Shown piece after piece: positions 43,548-55,280 of a stretch of 64,000 nt of DNA. The translations under genes were made by a program, and so were the position numbers. Origin of the DNA: Podocnemis expansa. Its lineage: Eukaryota; Chordata; Testudines; Podocnemididae. The stretch is from positions 9,011,748 to 9,075,747 of the forward strand of contig ML682059.1 in NCBI GenBank assembly GCA_007922195.1. Direction: 5' to 3'. The notes under the pieces are model-generated. The model saw nothing but the letters and a program-made list of their open reading frames with translations. It was not told the origin of the DNA and ran no database searches. Position 1 is the stretch's first letter. The number at the start of each line of letters is the position of its first letter.

Positions 43548-43900
43548 TGCATGGTTGGCAACCCTCCCACCACTGACAGCCAGAACTACATCGGGGCCAA
43601 CCCGGCGCAGATCGGCTCAATAGAGCGGCTCTGTTAAAGGGCGGGTTTTGTGGCGCCAGCTCCAAGCGCCACTAATGGCAAGGAGCACTTTCCAATCAGC
43701 ACACACCCCGGGCGACAAAACAGAGCATCACAGCTCTGGCACCACCTTAGGGGCTGGGCCTGCCTATCCCCACAAGCAAAGGGTTCCCCATTCTTCTTTC
43801 CTAATCCCTCGGCTACCAGCTTCTCCAAGGAGAGAAATTCTGTCATGATTTACACCCCCCCACACACACACTCTCCAGCTTTTCCCAGTCGTGTCCCACT
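43548..43900. other. Unassigned DNA
   Basis: Includes a CpG-bearing patch at 43590-43720 and a (CA)n tract at 43859-43872. Two opposing open frames around 43634-43848 have no family pattern. Confidence 0.4.
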
Positions 43901-44188
43901 CAGGGCTACCAGATACCAGAGCCTGGAAAGGAGGACAGGAAAGTCCAAAAAGGAGGACTTTGGAGGACGCATGGAAAAAAAAAGCAGTATTAATGTCATC
44001 TTCTGTTTTTGAGGGGCCCTGGAATCCTTTCCCCTAAAAATAAGGCATTCTAAGGCATTCCAGCATACTTTAACCCCCTGAAGTAAAAAGCCAGAGAAAA
44101 TCATGTATTTTAAAATGCCTGCTGGACAGAGGACGTGAACGTAAAAAGGAGGACATGTCCTCCTTTTGCCTGACATCTGGTAACCCTA
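43901..44188. mobile_element. Non-autonomous hAT-type element (TIR CAGGGCTACCAGAT), perfect 8-bp TSD
   Basis: 288 bp. Left end CAGGGCTACCAGATACC, right end ATCTGGTAACCCTA. Flanked by GTCCCACT at 43893-43900 and 44189-44196. The interior has GGAGGACATGTCCTCCTTTT near the right end and no coding capacity. Confidence 0.9.
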
Positions 44189-44196
44189 GTCCCACT

Positions 44197-44300
44197 AGAC
44201 CCAATCAACAGATTTCACTTTTTGAACTTTCAATCATGTTGATTGGTCCAAAGTTGGAAAGCCAACAGCCTGGGAGCCAATAAAATGTCTGGAAGATAAA
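44197..44300. other. Spacer
   Basis: No feature. Confidence 0.4.
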
Positions 44301-44561
44301 CAAGGAGTCTGGTGGCACTTCAAAGACTAATAAGTTTATTTATCACATTGAGCTTTCATGGGAGAAAATCCCACTTCATCAGACACTTAACGATGGGGAA
44401 TTTACAGAATGGGAAGTCTCCCACCTCCAAGCATCTGACTAAGTGGGATTTTCTCCTACAAAAGCTCATGCAGTAAATACATTTGGTAATCTTTTTAAGT
44501 GCCACCAGACTCCTTGTTTATTTTGCTGTACTAGACTAATATATGGCCACCCCATTCGGAA
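44301..44561. mobile_element. Complete two-armed palindromic repeat copy
   Basis: Left arm CAAGGAGTCTGGTGGCACTT...GAAAATCCCACTTCATCAGAC, centre about 44390-44430, right arm AAGCATCTGACTAAGTGGG...AAGTGCCACCAGACTCCTTG, terminal CTGTACTAGACTAATATATGG CCACCCCATTCGGA. With 41754-41984 this is the best template for the family. Confidence 0.87.
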
Positions 44562-45667
44562 AACTGAATGTCCGTTATTTTACCCATTCCACTCCAAATT
44601 TTTTCACTAGTAGCTCAGTGTAATATGCGGTGTAAAAGGAGTGGAAGGACATTCTAAGTTTCTGCTACCAATGTCCCGCTGCTGCAGTGTAAATATGGGA
44701 GTAAGGTGCACGGCCTTTCCCCACTTTTATTGGGCCGCACAGGAAATGGCTGATCCCACACCCCCGAACATCACAGGCTCATAAAAGTCCTAGAACTGTT
44801 AGATCATCTGTTTACCTCCCTGCCACTGCCAGCGTGTTCCCTGCAATGAATTTCATTTAGCTAGCAGTCTAGCTTAAGTTTTGCAGAGGCTTCCCCCTCT
44901 CCAGAGTGCAGTACATTGCAAAAGCATGGCTTGCTTTTCAAACTACATTTTGTTAATTGTGGTGACTGCCTCCATCTCCTGGACTTTATTTTTTTAAATG
45001 GCGTGTTATATGTTTATGGTTTAATATACACAATAAACGTCACTCAGACACATGAGACTTGATGCTGTGGGGCGTAAACTGTTTATTGAGTTAATATATA
45101 ATTAGGGTTGGGCACTGGCTTCTGAACAGCTGCTAGTGGTGTAATGTATACCTGTGCTTTTCTTTTAATTATTTACCCAGGAGATTGCAGCAGCTCTCAG
45201 CGGTTGAATATCTATTATGTAAAATATGTCTTAATTTTGAAAATGCATATGTTGCAAATTCATAAAGTGTGCTGTGTAGTTTTTCATTGCTCTTTAAGAA
45301 GTGTATTTTTGACACTACCTAAGAAATCATTGCTATCGGCCCCTTTTAAATCCAACTGTTTTGCATGAGCACTTCATCAGGCCAGGGTACATCTTTATAG
45401 CATTTTATATGAAAATAGTACCTGCATTGTAGCCAAGCAAAAAACAATAGCATGGACTTTGTTCTTCAGTTAGTTTTTCATTAATAAGCTGGCAGCATTT
45501 TAAATTTTTTTTTTAAATGTTCGCTTAGCATAAGATCATGTTTCATGGTAGAGCAAATTTTTATGGCTGCTATAAACTTCTGGAGTTTATATTAATATGC
45601 TGACAATCTAAATAATAACTTAATGATTGGTCTGTCTAGGGGAAGCAGAGATGAGCAGGTGAGGGAG
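44562..45667. other. Unassigned DNA
   Basis: AT-rich, no gene recognised. Confidence 0.4.
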
Positions 45668-45761
45668 CTGATACTGTTGGAATAATAAACTACAGTGAAA
45701 TCTGCTGCATGTAGTCTGATACTGTTGGAATAATAAACTACAGTGAAATCTGCTGCATGTA
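45668..45761 (+). repeat. Exact 48-bp tandem duplication
   Basis: The unit starting CTGATACTGTTGGAATAATA and ending CTGCTGCATGTAGT occurs at 45668-45715 and again, identical for 46 bases, from 45716. No divergence between the copies. Confidence 0.95.
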
Positions 45762-45802
45762 CTTCCCAAGCTTCAGAACACACACTTTTTCCTTACAATC
45801 AT

Positions 45803-46516
45803 CAGGGAATAAATTAAAATTTGGCATACCCTGGAATCCTCTTAAATTTCCAGACTCCTTTCACACTCTGCAACTACTGCCCCCCACCCCAGCTACTGCC
45901 CCCAAAACACCTGCCTCCCATCAAACTCCTCCTTCTCCATGGCCTCCTCGGCCCCAGTCCCTATTCGCTCAGCTCCCTGCCCCCATGTCCCCGCTCCAGC
46001 CCTCCTAATCCCCTACTGCCCCAGCTCCCCCATCCTCACTCCACCCCCTTCAGCCTCCCCAGCCCACCATCTTGCCCCCTTCTTCTCACCCTCCACCCTT
46101 TCCCTGCCAGCTGCCTGCCTGTCCTCAACCCCCCCACTCCCCAGCCCCCTTACCCACATTGCCGACATGGCCAAGGAGCCGGGCCGAGGCAGGGAGGCTG
46201 CGGTGCCAGCTAGAGGGGGCATGGGCTGGAGATTGGGTCCGGGCTGCGTGCGTTGCCCAGGCCCAGTAGGAAGGGGCAGGGCTGCTGCAGGCACCAGGAA
46301 AGGGGTGTAGGGGTTGCTGGGCTCACCCCAGCCCACAGCCCCTTCCCTCAGCCAGCCCTGGTGGGACCCAGTGCAGTCATCTAGTTTTAGGGGGCCTCTG
46401 GAACACAGAGTTCTGGTGCGGTTCCCTATTTTTAGGGGCCCCCAGAATGCTGCTCCGCTAAAATTAGGGGTTCCCAGAATGACATTCTGGGGCATTCCCC
46501 CTTACTTTAACCCCTG
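45803..46516. mobile_element. Diverged CAGGGGTTAAA-family element
   Basis: Left end CAGGGAATAAATTAAAATTT, right end TTACTTTAACCCCTG. C-rich interior with CAACTACTGCCCCCCACCC, as in 3861-4670, and GGCCCCCAGAATGCTG near the right end, also shared. Flanks ACAATCAT and CAAAGCAT agree at five of eight positions. Confidence 0.75.
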
Positions 46517-46524
46517 CAAAGCAT

Positions 46525-46949
46525 TATCATTTGAAATGGTCAGAGGCCCTTATGAGACAGGAAAAGTAATTAAGATCCACTCCTGCATTATTCATGTACC
46601 TAAACTTCTCATTGACTGAAGTGGGAGCTTTTAGTGAATTAACTGTGGAAGATTCATGCCCCCTTTCACCTGTGTACTATTGCACATAGCTGTATAAAGT
46701 CAGATGCTACGTAATGGCAGGAGTGTGCCTAGATGGATCTGACTGTAGGATCAGGACCTCACATTTGTTCATTCTCATTCAACCATGTATTTATTTGAAT
46801 TACATGTAAATATATTTAATTTTCAATTTCACATAGTCTGTAGCAATACACACATGTAATGAACTTTGAGGTTTGAAGTATACTGGCTCACAAATAAAAG
46901 CTACTAGTGCCCCATTGTCCCTTTCTCACATAATCTGAAAGGTCCAAAG
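46525..46949. other. Unassigned DNA
   Basis: No recognised feature. Confidence 0.4.
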
Positions 46950-46990
46950 GGCTAGATTTTTCCCACAAAATCTCATGCAATAAGTAAGTC

Positions 46991-47301
46991 CAGGGGCACT
47001 GCTGGTACCTGGCACATGGGACCCGTGCCCCGAATGCCGGCACCAGTGCCCCAGGGTCTGGCGGAGCCCCGCCTCTCCCGATGTCCAGCCAGACTGGGCT
47101 GGAGATCCAGGCCCCAGCTGCCCGCGGCCGCGGCTGCTGCTTCCTGGCCTGTACCTGGCCGGGGATCCAGGGCCCAGCCACCTGCAGCAGTGGCAGCCCC
47201 TTCAAAGGGTGGGTGACCCTGCGGCCGCGGCTGCTGCTGCCCGCCCTGTCAGGGGCCTGGGCCCGTACCCTGGGTCATTCCCCAGGGCAGTGATGCCCCT
47301 G
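46991..47301. mobile_element. Short CAGGGGC-type GC-rich element, perfect 8-bp TSD
   Basis: 311 bp. Left end CAGGGGCACTGCTGGT, right end GGGCAGTGATGCCCCTG. Flanked by AGTAAGTC at 46983-46990 and 47302-47309. Interior units match 19262-20023 (CCGGGGATCCAGGG, GCCGCGGCTGCTGC). An internally deleted version of that element. Confidence 0.9.
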
Positions 47302-47317
47302 AGTAAGTCTCCTAGTC

Positions 47318-47631
47318 CAGCACTTCCCAACCTTTTCCTTTATGTGGACCCACAATATTGTCATCAAAAGCTTTTGTGGACCACCCTGTCAGCAAGCTGT
47401 TTTAAACATTGTTAACATAGCCTATGGCTGATAGGAGTCAAACTTACATATCAAAGGGTATTACAAATGCAGCTATTTCTAATAATTTATTATGCTCACT
47501 GACAAACATATTGCACTCCTCACAGTACATTTATGTACCTGCAGTAATTAGTCTTCCCCACTCCCCACGGACCACCTGCAGTAGCCCTGAGGACCAGCAG
47601 TGCTTCACAGACCACAGGTTGGGAACCACTA
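47318..47631. mobile_element. Non-autonomous hAT-type element (TIR CAGCACTTCCCAACC)
   Basis: Left end CAGCACTTCCCAACCTTTTCC, right end GGTTGGGAACCACTA. Flanks TCCTAGTC and TGTTAGTC share six of eight bases. Internal sequence matches 33249-33534. It was inserted into the same repeat as the preceding element. Confidence 0.85.
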
Positions 47632-47670
47632 TGTTAGTCTTTATAACTTTTTGTTTGTTTTAGCTGAAAG

Positions 47671-48030
47671 CTGAGAGAGGAAATTCAAAGAGTTCTGCAG
47701 AAGGTGACTTGCCATAGTGCAAGAATGTACCATACAAAATCAGAGGCAGTGTGTGAATTTGTACATGCATTCTCAATGCAGGTACATAACTGGATATCCC
47801 AGAGCGGTAAGGAAATAATATATTGCATACATTCTGTCTGTTATTTTCATTTACTGACAACTTAGGAATCAGCCCCTTTTCAGTTATAAATATCTGCTAT
47901 ACCTGTATTTTCCAAAGCACAAAAAAAGAAGTATGTGAAAAAAAGTCTCATAAGTACTGAAAACTTCTGGTTTTTTTTCATGCTCTAATCACACAAAAAT
48001 GCTTACATGGATTTTCTTTCAATTTTTCAG
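47671..48030. other. Unassigned DNA
   Basis: No recognised feature; it ends in a good plus-strand acceptor tract. Confidence 0.4.
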
Positions 48031-48115
48031 AAACAATCTCCATGCTGGGACTAGCACGAGCATGAAAAAATTCAGCCCTAATGGAATAATTTGGAAATAC
48101 TGTAAACTATTGACT
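48031..48115 (+). CDS. Candidate exon on the plus strand, unidentified
   Basis: Seen: acceptor GATTTTCTTTCAATTTTTCAG, 85 bases, donor TGACT|GTAAGA. Only one phase is open (one base, then 28 codons, ending on a boundary), reading NNLHAGTSTSMKKFSPNGII and on. Typical exon size. I do not recognise the product. It could be an exon of a plus-strand gene or non-coding RNA, or a chance match. Confidence 0.25.
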
Positions 48116-50379
48116 GTAAGAGCCAAAAATAAAAATACCTCACCTGTCATTAATGTTGTAATCCTAATAGCAATTCTCACTACCCAAGAAAAAGTGAGAC
48201 ATTTGTTCTTAAACATAATCGGTTTCTAATCCTTTATTTCTGTTTAGATTCCTGGATGTGAAATATTTAAAAATGACTTTTTTCTACTTCCTATTTCACC
48301 TATCAGCATTTTGGATGAGTAAACGGTTTGTTCATCTCCTTTTGAAGTGATTCGTCACAAAGGGAGAATCCAGCCTGACTATATTCAGCCATTCAAAATG
48401 AAGTGAGAACAAGAGGAATGACTGGAGGTATTGAGATCAAGCATTGCACGCTTGAAAGTACAAGCATGGCAACAGCACTGAAAGCTTTTGTCATCGTACT
48501 CAGATTCTTGTCTGTCACACAGTGTTCCACCTGCAATAAGGTCATGTGGATCACAAGGCTATCTGTAGCACAGACTCAAAGGGCTACTTAAAAGCATTTG
48601 TTTCTTCCACATTAACCCTGAAGGGAGAGATCACAAGCAACTTCAGCAAACAGAAGATGATGTGTTAGATGGAATGCTGTTGCTAGATCCCAGTGTTGAG
48701 GGCTCACACTGACCATTTCTGTGTGTATTTGTAATCATTCAATACAACGCTGATCTGACTCAGACAAAATTCATTTGGAAAGCAAAGAAGTTTTACCTCA
48801 GTGGGAACACAAACTGAGTACAAAGTAGTTATCTAGCCATGTGCATATCGGTTAATACACCTAAATACTGTAGATTAGAGAAGCATTGTATGGGAACATC
48901 AGCTGTTCTGTGGCTTAAAAGAATATTTCTGTCTCCAAGGCTCTCCATTCATCTTGAATTCACATTCGATTTACTGTTTATCTCAGTAATTTAAGTAGGA
49001 AAACTCCCACAGCTCAAGGATGGAGGGTACATTTTCTGTTGCTTTTCTCACGTCCAATTGCTTATTCATGCCTCAACTCTTTGTCAACTGATGTTTAGAA
49101 ACACAACCATTTGTCTTTAGGATTCAGTGAATGTTCTCCGATAACTTATTCAGTAAATTCAATGTGTTTGTTTCCATATATGGTTTCTCAGCCACAGTTT
49201 GATATCTTTTTCTTTGCTAACTGTGAACATGCTAGCTAGATCAGTTCCAGCACTTTTATCTTATTTTTTAGATATCTCAGTCTGGTCATCTTGAAAACTG
49301 TAATCCTGCAATATTAAATCCAGGGACATCTAGAATCTAGAACTCCAAAGAGAGAATTCTGCAACAGGAAATTAGGGAGTCCACAGTGACCTTTTCATTT
49401 TCTGTGGCCTCCAAATTTGTTTATTTTAAAAGAGAAAATTCATAAAAATAAATTACAGATCAACAAATTAAATAAATAAAACTTAACAAGTCACTATAGT
49501 AAATTTAAAACTACTTTTTAAAGCCCATTTCATACTTACCCATTGGGCTTCTATTCACTCTACAGGGCTGCTTTCCTTGTAGGATATATCCATTCACATG
49601 CATATTTGTTTTCCCACTGTTTACTCAGTACCTGTAGAAATAGAGATTCTCATAGCAATCGTTTTGGTGGCCTCAGAGTGCAGCCACCAAATCTTTTCCT
49701 AAAATACTTAACGCCAGGAAAAACAAATAAATATGCACATATACATGTCCAAATCATTTATTTATGTAAGGGGTGTTTTGGAGGTAGGGATTGTTTTTGT
49801 TTGTTTGCTTTTTTGCAGACTCGGAAATAGTGTACAGTTGTCTCTATTCTTTACTTGACCAAACAGAATAGAAATACAAATAGTGTGCTTGGCATATTCT
49901 TTTCTGCTGTTGCAGTTTTGTTTTTATTTTAGTCTTGCTATCTAGTAAGCCGCCTTTTGTGCAAAGTGATATTTGTCAGTATGTTAATACTATGTTTGTT
50001 TAAAAGCAGACTTGTTAGCTAACAGGGGTGGGGTAGGCAGTGAAAAGTGATATTAACAAACATACTACTATCACTTTCCACTGCAAATTTACTCAGTTCT
50101 AGCAAGCTGGAGGGCAAATTAAGCCCTAGATAGGGAACTAAATACAGGGGTAGTGGGGGCCAGGGGCAATGGAGGAGATGGATGGGGGGTAAAGGAAGGC
50201 AGCAGGATCTGGGGTGATGAGTGAGGGGAGGCATGAGCTCTGGGTTGGAGCCCAGAGCCCTGTGTCGAGAGGATACAATGAGGACCAAGCACAGTGGTTG
50301 GTGGGAGGAGAGGCTGAGCACAAAGCTGGCACTTGCCACCATGTGGCTGGGAAATGGAGCATATGGTACTTAGTCCTAC
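48116..50379. other. Long unassigned stretch
   Basis: No gene or recognised repeat up to 50,000; G-rich sequence at 50100-50360 (GGGGGCCAGGGGCAATGG) may be a decayed element. Short open frames only. Confidence 0.4.
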
Positions 50380-50442
50380 CATGAGTACAGGGTACTAGAC
50401 TGGACGACCTCTCATGGTCCCTTCCAGTTTCTATGATTCTAT
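50380..50442 (+). mobile_element. CR1 3' end fragment
   Basis: CATGAGTACAGGGTACTAGACTGG, ACGACCTCTCATGGTCCCTTCC and TTTCTATGATTCTAT: the extreme CR1 3' tail including its ATTCTATG-type end. Confidence 0.85.
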
Positions 50443-50873
50443 ACAGCCAAAGCCCAGTGGGTGGATCCTGTGGATAGAGTGATACAATGGGCCCTACATA
50501 AACCTGAGATTTTACACGTGCAAAACTCAAAATATTCTAATTGCATGCATGCTACAAACTCTGTTTAGCTCAAATTTTCTTCCTCATTTGCTGTTCCACA
50601 GTGGCTTTATGAACATCCCGAACTCTGCTGCCCATAGGAGCAGCTTTTGAAGAAAATAATTGCCCTTTGGAAGTCCTTAAATGTTTCACCCAGCCTGACT
50701 TTTTTCCAGGAGGCCAGTCCATGACTGAGCAATCCACTTGATAGGTATACAGTTCAATCAGACTTTAGCACATATGGTCACTTAGCCAAGGAAAAGTGGC
50801 CTTGAAGAGAGAACATTTCCATAGCTGTCTGCTCTGAACCAGAGGTCAGGCAGCTGGAAAGAACAACTTACAC
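50443..50873. other. Unassigned DNA
   Basis: No recognised feature. Confidence 0.4.
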
Positions 50874-51600
50874 CAGGGATTGGCAATGCAGACTCAGCGA
50901 GGCACCTGTGGCTCACTAAGCGTCCCCTTCTGGCTTCCTGGCAATCTCTTCCAGGGAGCCAGGTGTGCTCTGGGGACTCCACTTTTGGGGCACCAGCATC
51001 ACCCCTACCCTTCCACCACAACCGCATGAGCCGGAAGCAGCCCAGTGGCTGTGCCACAGGCCCTAGCCTGGGGGGGGGGAGAGGGGAGTGTGTGGGCAGC
51101 ACGCACTCCCTCTATCCCTTCCTCTGCTGGTGGGAGGAGCAGCGTTACCCCACCTAGCTCCAGCCGGCAATCCCTCCCAAGAGCAGCTGGCAGAGAGTTG
51201 CAGCTTGTGGGAGTGGGGCCTCAGAGCAGCCCCTCTACAGAGCTCAGGGCGCTTCAACCCGACCACCCCAGGGATGAACAGACCCGATCAAGGGCCTGGG
51301 GGGTGAGGCAGCCTCTGTTCAGGCCTGAAGTGGCTGGGTCAAAGTGGCCTGAACTCCAAGGAGGAGCCATTCCAGGGCCCCACCTCTGCAAGCTGCAGCT
51401 CCCCTGCAACCACTCTTGGGAAGGGTGGTGGGTTGGGGGTAGCTGGGGCAGTGCTGCTCCACCCCGCCAATGGAGGGAGGGACAGGGGGAGCATGCACCA
51501 TCCGCACACGTCCCGCCAGTGCTCGGGGGCCACAGCGCAGCTGCTGGGCCGGCTCCAGCTCATGCGGTTGTGGTGGCAGAGGGAGAATGCCTCTTCTCCC
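50874..51600. mobile_element. GC-rich hAT-related sequence forming a large imperfect inverted repeat
   Basis: 50874 starts CAGGGATTGGCAATGCAG, similar to the left ends at 27110 and 53148. From 51000 to about 51235 and, inverted, from about 51360 to 51590 the sequence is repeated: CCACCACAACCGCATGAGC at 51016 region mirrors GCTCATGCGGTTGTGGTGG at 51556 region, and CCTCCCAAGAGCAGCTGG mirrors the complement of CCACTCTTGGGAAGGG. Arms differ at roughly a quarter of positions. It is either two copies head to head or one long palindromic element. Overlapping frames on both strands are compositional. Confidence 0.65.
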
Positions 51601-51732
51601 CTTTTGGGATGCCACCCCAACCTACACTGAGCTGAAGATTCTTTTAAAGGTGTTTTGGGGAAAAAAAGGCAGAACTCATTAACTGCCACCACCATAATAG
51701 CAACGTGTTTGCAGAGCACACCACCGTGACTA

Positions 51733-52100
51733 CAGGTAGTCCTCACTTAGTCACCGGGTTCCGTTCCTGAAACCTGGTTGATAAACGAATTGGTCACTAA
51801 ACGAGGAGCAGCCCTTACCGGTATTTCAGGCATAATGTACTTTACTGGTAGTGGGTTTTTCAACCATCGGTAGATAGTTTTAATGTCACCTTTGCATCAT
51901 TTATAACATTTTTAATATATATTTTAAATGTTTTAAGCTCTAATGTACTGAACTTAGTTTGCATAGTGTACTGTAAATATAGGTAATCTGAGAGAGTTGA
52001 TGCGAGTTCTCGTACATTGCCATAATACCAACTCATCAGAGAGCCGGTCATAACTCTGAGGGGTCACTAAACGAGTAGGTCACTAAGTGAGGACTAGCTG
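51733..52100. mobile_element. Tigger/pogo-like element with TA target duplication
   Basis: Left end CAGGTAGTCCTCACTTAGTCACC and right end GGTCACTAAGTGAGGACTAGCTG are inverted copies, with TA on both sides (51731-51732, 52101-52102). The CAGGTAGTCCTC end and TA duplication are characteristic of Tigger elements of the Tc1/mariner group. 368 bp, so no transposase. Confidence 0.85.
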
Positions 52101-52102
52101 TA

Positions 52103-53139
52103 TTCTAATTGACACAGAGACTAACGCTGTGGTAGAGGCACTGATCCACTGACAGGATGACTCCCAGCATCAGGGGACCCGATCTTTTTTTTTTTTTTTA
52201 TTAGCAATAGCGGGTCAGTGTTGGGTCTTCCCCACTCCCACTTGATCCCAGAATAGAGTGTGTCTCAGCACACAACCTCTGTGCAAGTGTTTCTCTGGGA
52301 TCTACATATCACAGAAGGCTGTTCAGTGTGATGGGTATGAGCATTAGTTAGCCCTTCTGTAGTAAGATAAACTATTACAAACACAGCTGTTCAACTAGCC
52401 ACTTTTGATTGTTCCCGCTACAATCATACAATTTTGAAGTTCCTTATTTTTCTGTATATTAAATCTTCCCCATCCCTCCTACAAACCTTTAGGTAATTTT
52501 CCTGAAATCAGTTCAGTGATGTTCGTATGTGAAGATTATTAATTTTAAATTAGTTTCTTGGGTTAAACACACTGCTAACATTAAAGAAAGCCGTAAATTT
52601 ACAATAATCAGGCTCCAAAATACCAAAACCTTTTATCCTGCAAGGCTGGAGAAAAAGAAACAATCCCAACAAAAGGCTGTCCAGGGAGGATTTGAATGAG
52701 AATTAGTGCTATTGGCTGAGGCATTTATAGTGCAAAAGGAGAAAGAATTATGCAGCGTAAAAGAAGGATTAACTAGAACAAAGGTCATGCAGCCTTCAAA
52801 AGATGGATTCCCTTCTCTCTGATGTAGGACAGTCTTTATAAAAGGCTTCCTGTCTTGTAATCAGGTGGTTGAAGTGAAATATGAGCATAAACAGTGAGAA
52901 AGTATTTTCAAAGCAGACATTACTAGAAATAGTTTTGAACTTTAGAGTTAGGCTTTTATTAGTTACAAAACTAAAGAGCCAGACCAGAAAATTCCTCCAC
53001 AGCTGAGTAGTGCTTACTCACCCAGGATTTGTCAAGAGGCTACTCAGTTAAGTAAGGGCTTTTAGGAGCAGACCATTTGTAAGAAATCTGTTTTAGATAC
53101 CAAACACACTTTAATAAGATGTACATTTTGAATAGGAAA
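52103..53139. other. Unassigned DNA
   Basis: A T15 run at 52185-52199; otherwise no recognised feature. Confidence 0.4.
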
Positions 53140-53147
53140 CCTTGATC

Positions 53148-53489
53148 CAGGGGTTGGCAATCTTTAGAGGCCCCTGTGGCAGATCCACCCCCTGGTCCCT
53201 CAGCAGGGGCCAGGGGTGGGGCCAGCAGATTCCAGTGGCGAAGCCTGGGGTCACAGGAGCCATGCACGCTGCACCTCCTACTAACTCCAGCCCCCAGCAT
53301 GGCCTGGGGCTGATGGAGGGAGTGGCGCCAGCAGGAGCTATTGCACGTGGGCAGGTCTTATGGCCGCAGACCTCGCTGGGGGCAAGGACCAGCAGGAGAG
53401 TGCAGCCGCAGGTCTGGGAGCTCAGCATGCCGCTCTGAATGGGCACATGTGCCATGACTGGCTTGCATACCCAGGGTTGCTGACCCCCA
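53148..53489. mobile_element. GC-rich hAT-type element (TIR CAGGGGTTGGCAA)
   Basis: Left end CAGGGGTTGGCAATC, right end GGGTTGCTGACCCC. Flanks CCTTGATC and CTTTAACC agree at five of eight positions. Same family as 27110-27554 by its ends. Confidence 0.72.
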
Positions 53490-53497
53490 CTTTAACC

Positions 53498-54973
53498 CCA
53501 TAGTCCTAGAAGATACATCAAACGTATTTCTCTCACAAGGCATTATGAAAAGAAACAGTTCGTCACAGAATGACTGGTAAGATCCCATTGTTAATCTCTT
53601 ATGGAAGAAAATTTAGACAGATCTCTACTAGCAGGGATAACTGCCTGTAAAATTAAAGAGCATTTCTGAGCAAGACAGCCTAGTATCGAATGAGAACACA
53701 GAATCCACCAAATCCTTTTTCAAGTTCATCAGTGTCAGGACTTCAGACACATTTAGTAACTTTGGATTACTAACTGGTACAAGATTGACTATTACTCCAA
53801 GGAGGAGAGGCCTTTGGAACTATATTTTAATCTTTTAAGCCTTTGTTTTAAAACACAATTTACAAAAGCATAAAATTACATTAAAATACTGTACCTATAT
53901 GATATGTTGCGAGGCAGCAACAAATATAGAGTATAAAATTTTATTTAAAACCTACTTCTAAAGCAGGACTCAACAAATTCTGTGGGCCAGGTAGCCATGG
54001 CATCCAGTATTTTGCCCCTGGCACCTAGCTACACCACAGTAGCCAGGGAAGCCAATGGCCCAGGCACCTAAATAAAGAGCCAGTGGTGCTGATATTTTCA
54101 GCTCTGCCACATCTTCCATCCCACCCCTCTCCCCCACTGAAAATCCCCAGCAGTGGGTTTTTCCCAACAGCAAGGAGAGAGGGGAGTCTTCTGCAAACCA
54201 CAGTGCCAGTGACCACTGTGGTTTCTTGGAGCAGGTGCCCCTTCACTGCTGCCAACCTAGGCACCCACATTTTGGGGCAGGCTCCTAGGTGTGCAGCAGA
54301 TTTGTCGTCATCTGTTCTAGAGTGACTACATGGTTGTACAGGATTGGTATGCTTTGCATTGTCCAGTGGTAAGGATGATTGTAAAACCCCTACAAAGCAG
54401 CTCATGGATTACACAGGTTGTCAGCCTTTTTGGACAATGAGATTAATTTGAAAGTGAAACCTACTTCATCATGTGTTATATACCTCTTGTCACGGAGGAT
54501 TTTCTCTATTAGAGAAGTTTGGTATGGGCAGCTTGGCACTTCATAGTAATATTAAGATTCATGTTCATTTTTTTATATATTTTCCTCCAGAACATGAATT
54601 AATGAGGTTCAAAGTAGTACCCTGCGTATCTCTTTGTTAGGGCAAATTTTGAGTTAAGTTATACTAGCTTATACATCCTTATACCTGACTAGACTTCTTC
54701 AGACCTACATAAACCAGCTCTGCTGATGTTTGGAGAAGTCAAAGGTAGTGAATCTACATGCCAAGGACCTAGGAGAACATATAAATTAAAGTTACCTCAA
54801 CAATGCCCTAACTGGTATCTTCTTCCACACCTCAGTATATGAAGTTGTACCAGCTTGACTCCCTTATGCATTGCTAGAATGTGTATAAATAGCTGTAAGG
54901 GAATCTTCATACAAGACTTGTGAAAGTAAGATGTCTCCGCAGTAAGTTACAGCACCTTACATATGACCTTTGC
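53498..54973. other. Unassigned DNA
   Basis: No gene recognised. 53970-54330 is somewhat GC-rich (CCCAGCAGTGGG, TGGGGCAGGCTCC) and may contain an old element without clear ends. Confidence 0.4.
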
Positions 54974-54981
54974 CTTTGGCC

Positions 54982-55272
54982 CAGAGGTGTAGCCAGAAAT
55001 GATCTTTTGGGAGGACCTGTGGTTGACACAGGTGGGCATAAGTTTGACTGGCTGAAAAACAAGTGCTTCCCAAACTTCTGGCTTCTGACCAGGTGACCAT
55101 CAGACAGAAGTTCAGAAAGCAACCAGCAGAGATACTAAACAGCCCAGTGCTCCAGTTACCAAGGTACCTTAAGAGGAATGTCGGCAGCAGAACTTCAGCT
55201 ACCAATTGGGTGGACCTGCTTTCGAAGTGGTGGGCCATGGCTCACTCAGACCAACCTGTAGGAATGCCACTG
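54982..55272. mobile_element. Non-autonomous hAT-type element (TIR CAGAGGTGTAGCC / CAGTGGCATTCCTACAGG)
   Basis: Left end CAGAGGTGTAGCCAG, right end GTAGGAATGCCACTG. Flanks CTTTGGCC and CTTGGCCC are similar but offset by one base, so the duplication is uncertain. Confidence 0.6.
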
Positions 55273-55280
55273 CTTGGCCC

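Larger units (their letters stand above)
46950..47670 (-). mobile_element. Palindromic repeat arm broken by two DNA transposons
   Basis: Remnants TTTTTCCCACAAAATCTCATGC AATAAGTAAGTC (to 46990), CTCCTAGTC (47310-47317) and TGTTAGTCTTTATAAC... TTTGTTTGTTTTAGCTGAA (47632-47670) are consecutive parts of one right arm. The gaps are filled by elements at 46991-47301 and 47318-47631. Confidence 0.75.

Noticed and set aside
50019..51746. Several frames of 60-196 codons on both strands
   Set aside because: They mirror the inverted GC-rich repeat and have no family pattern.
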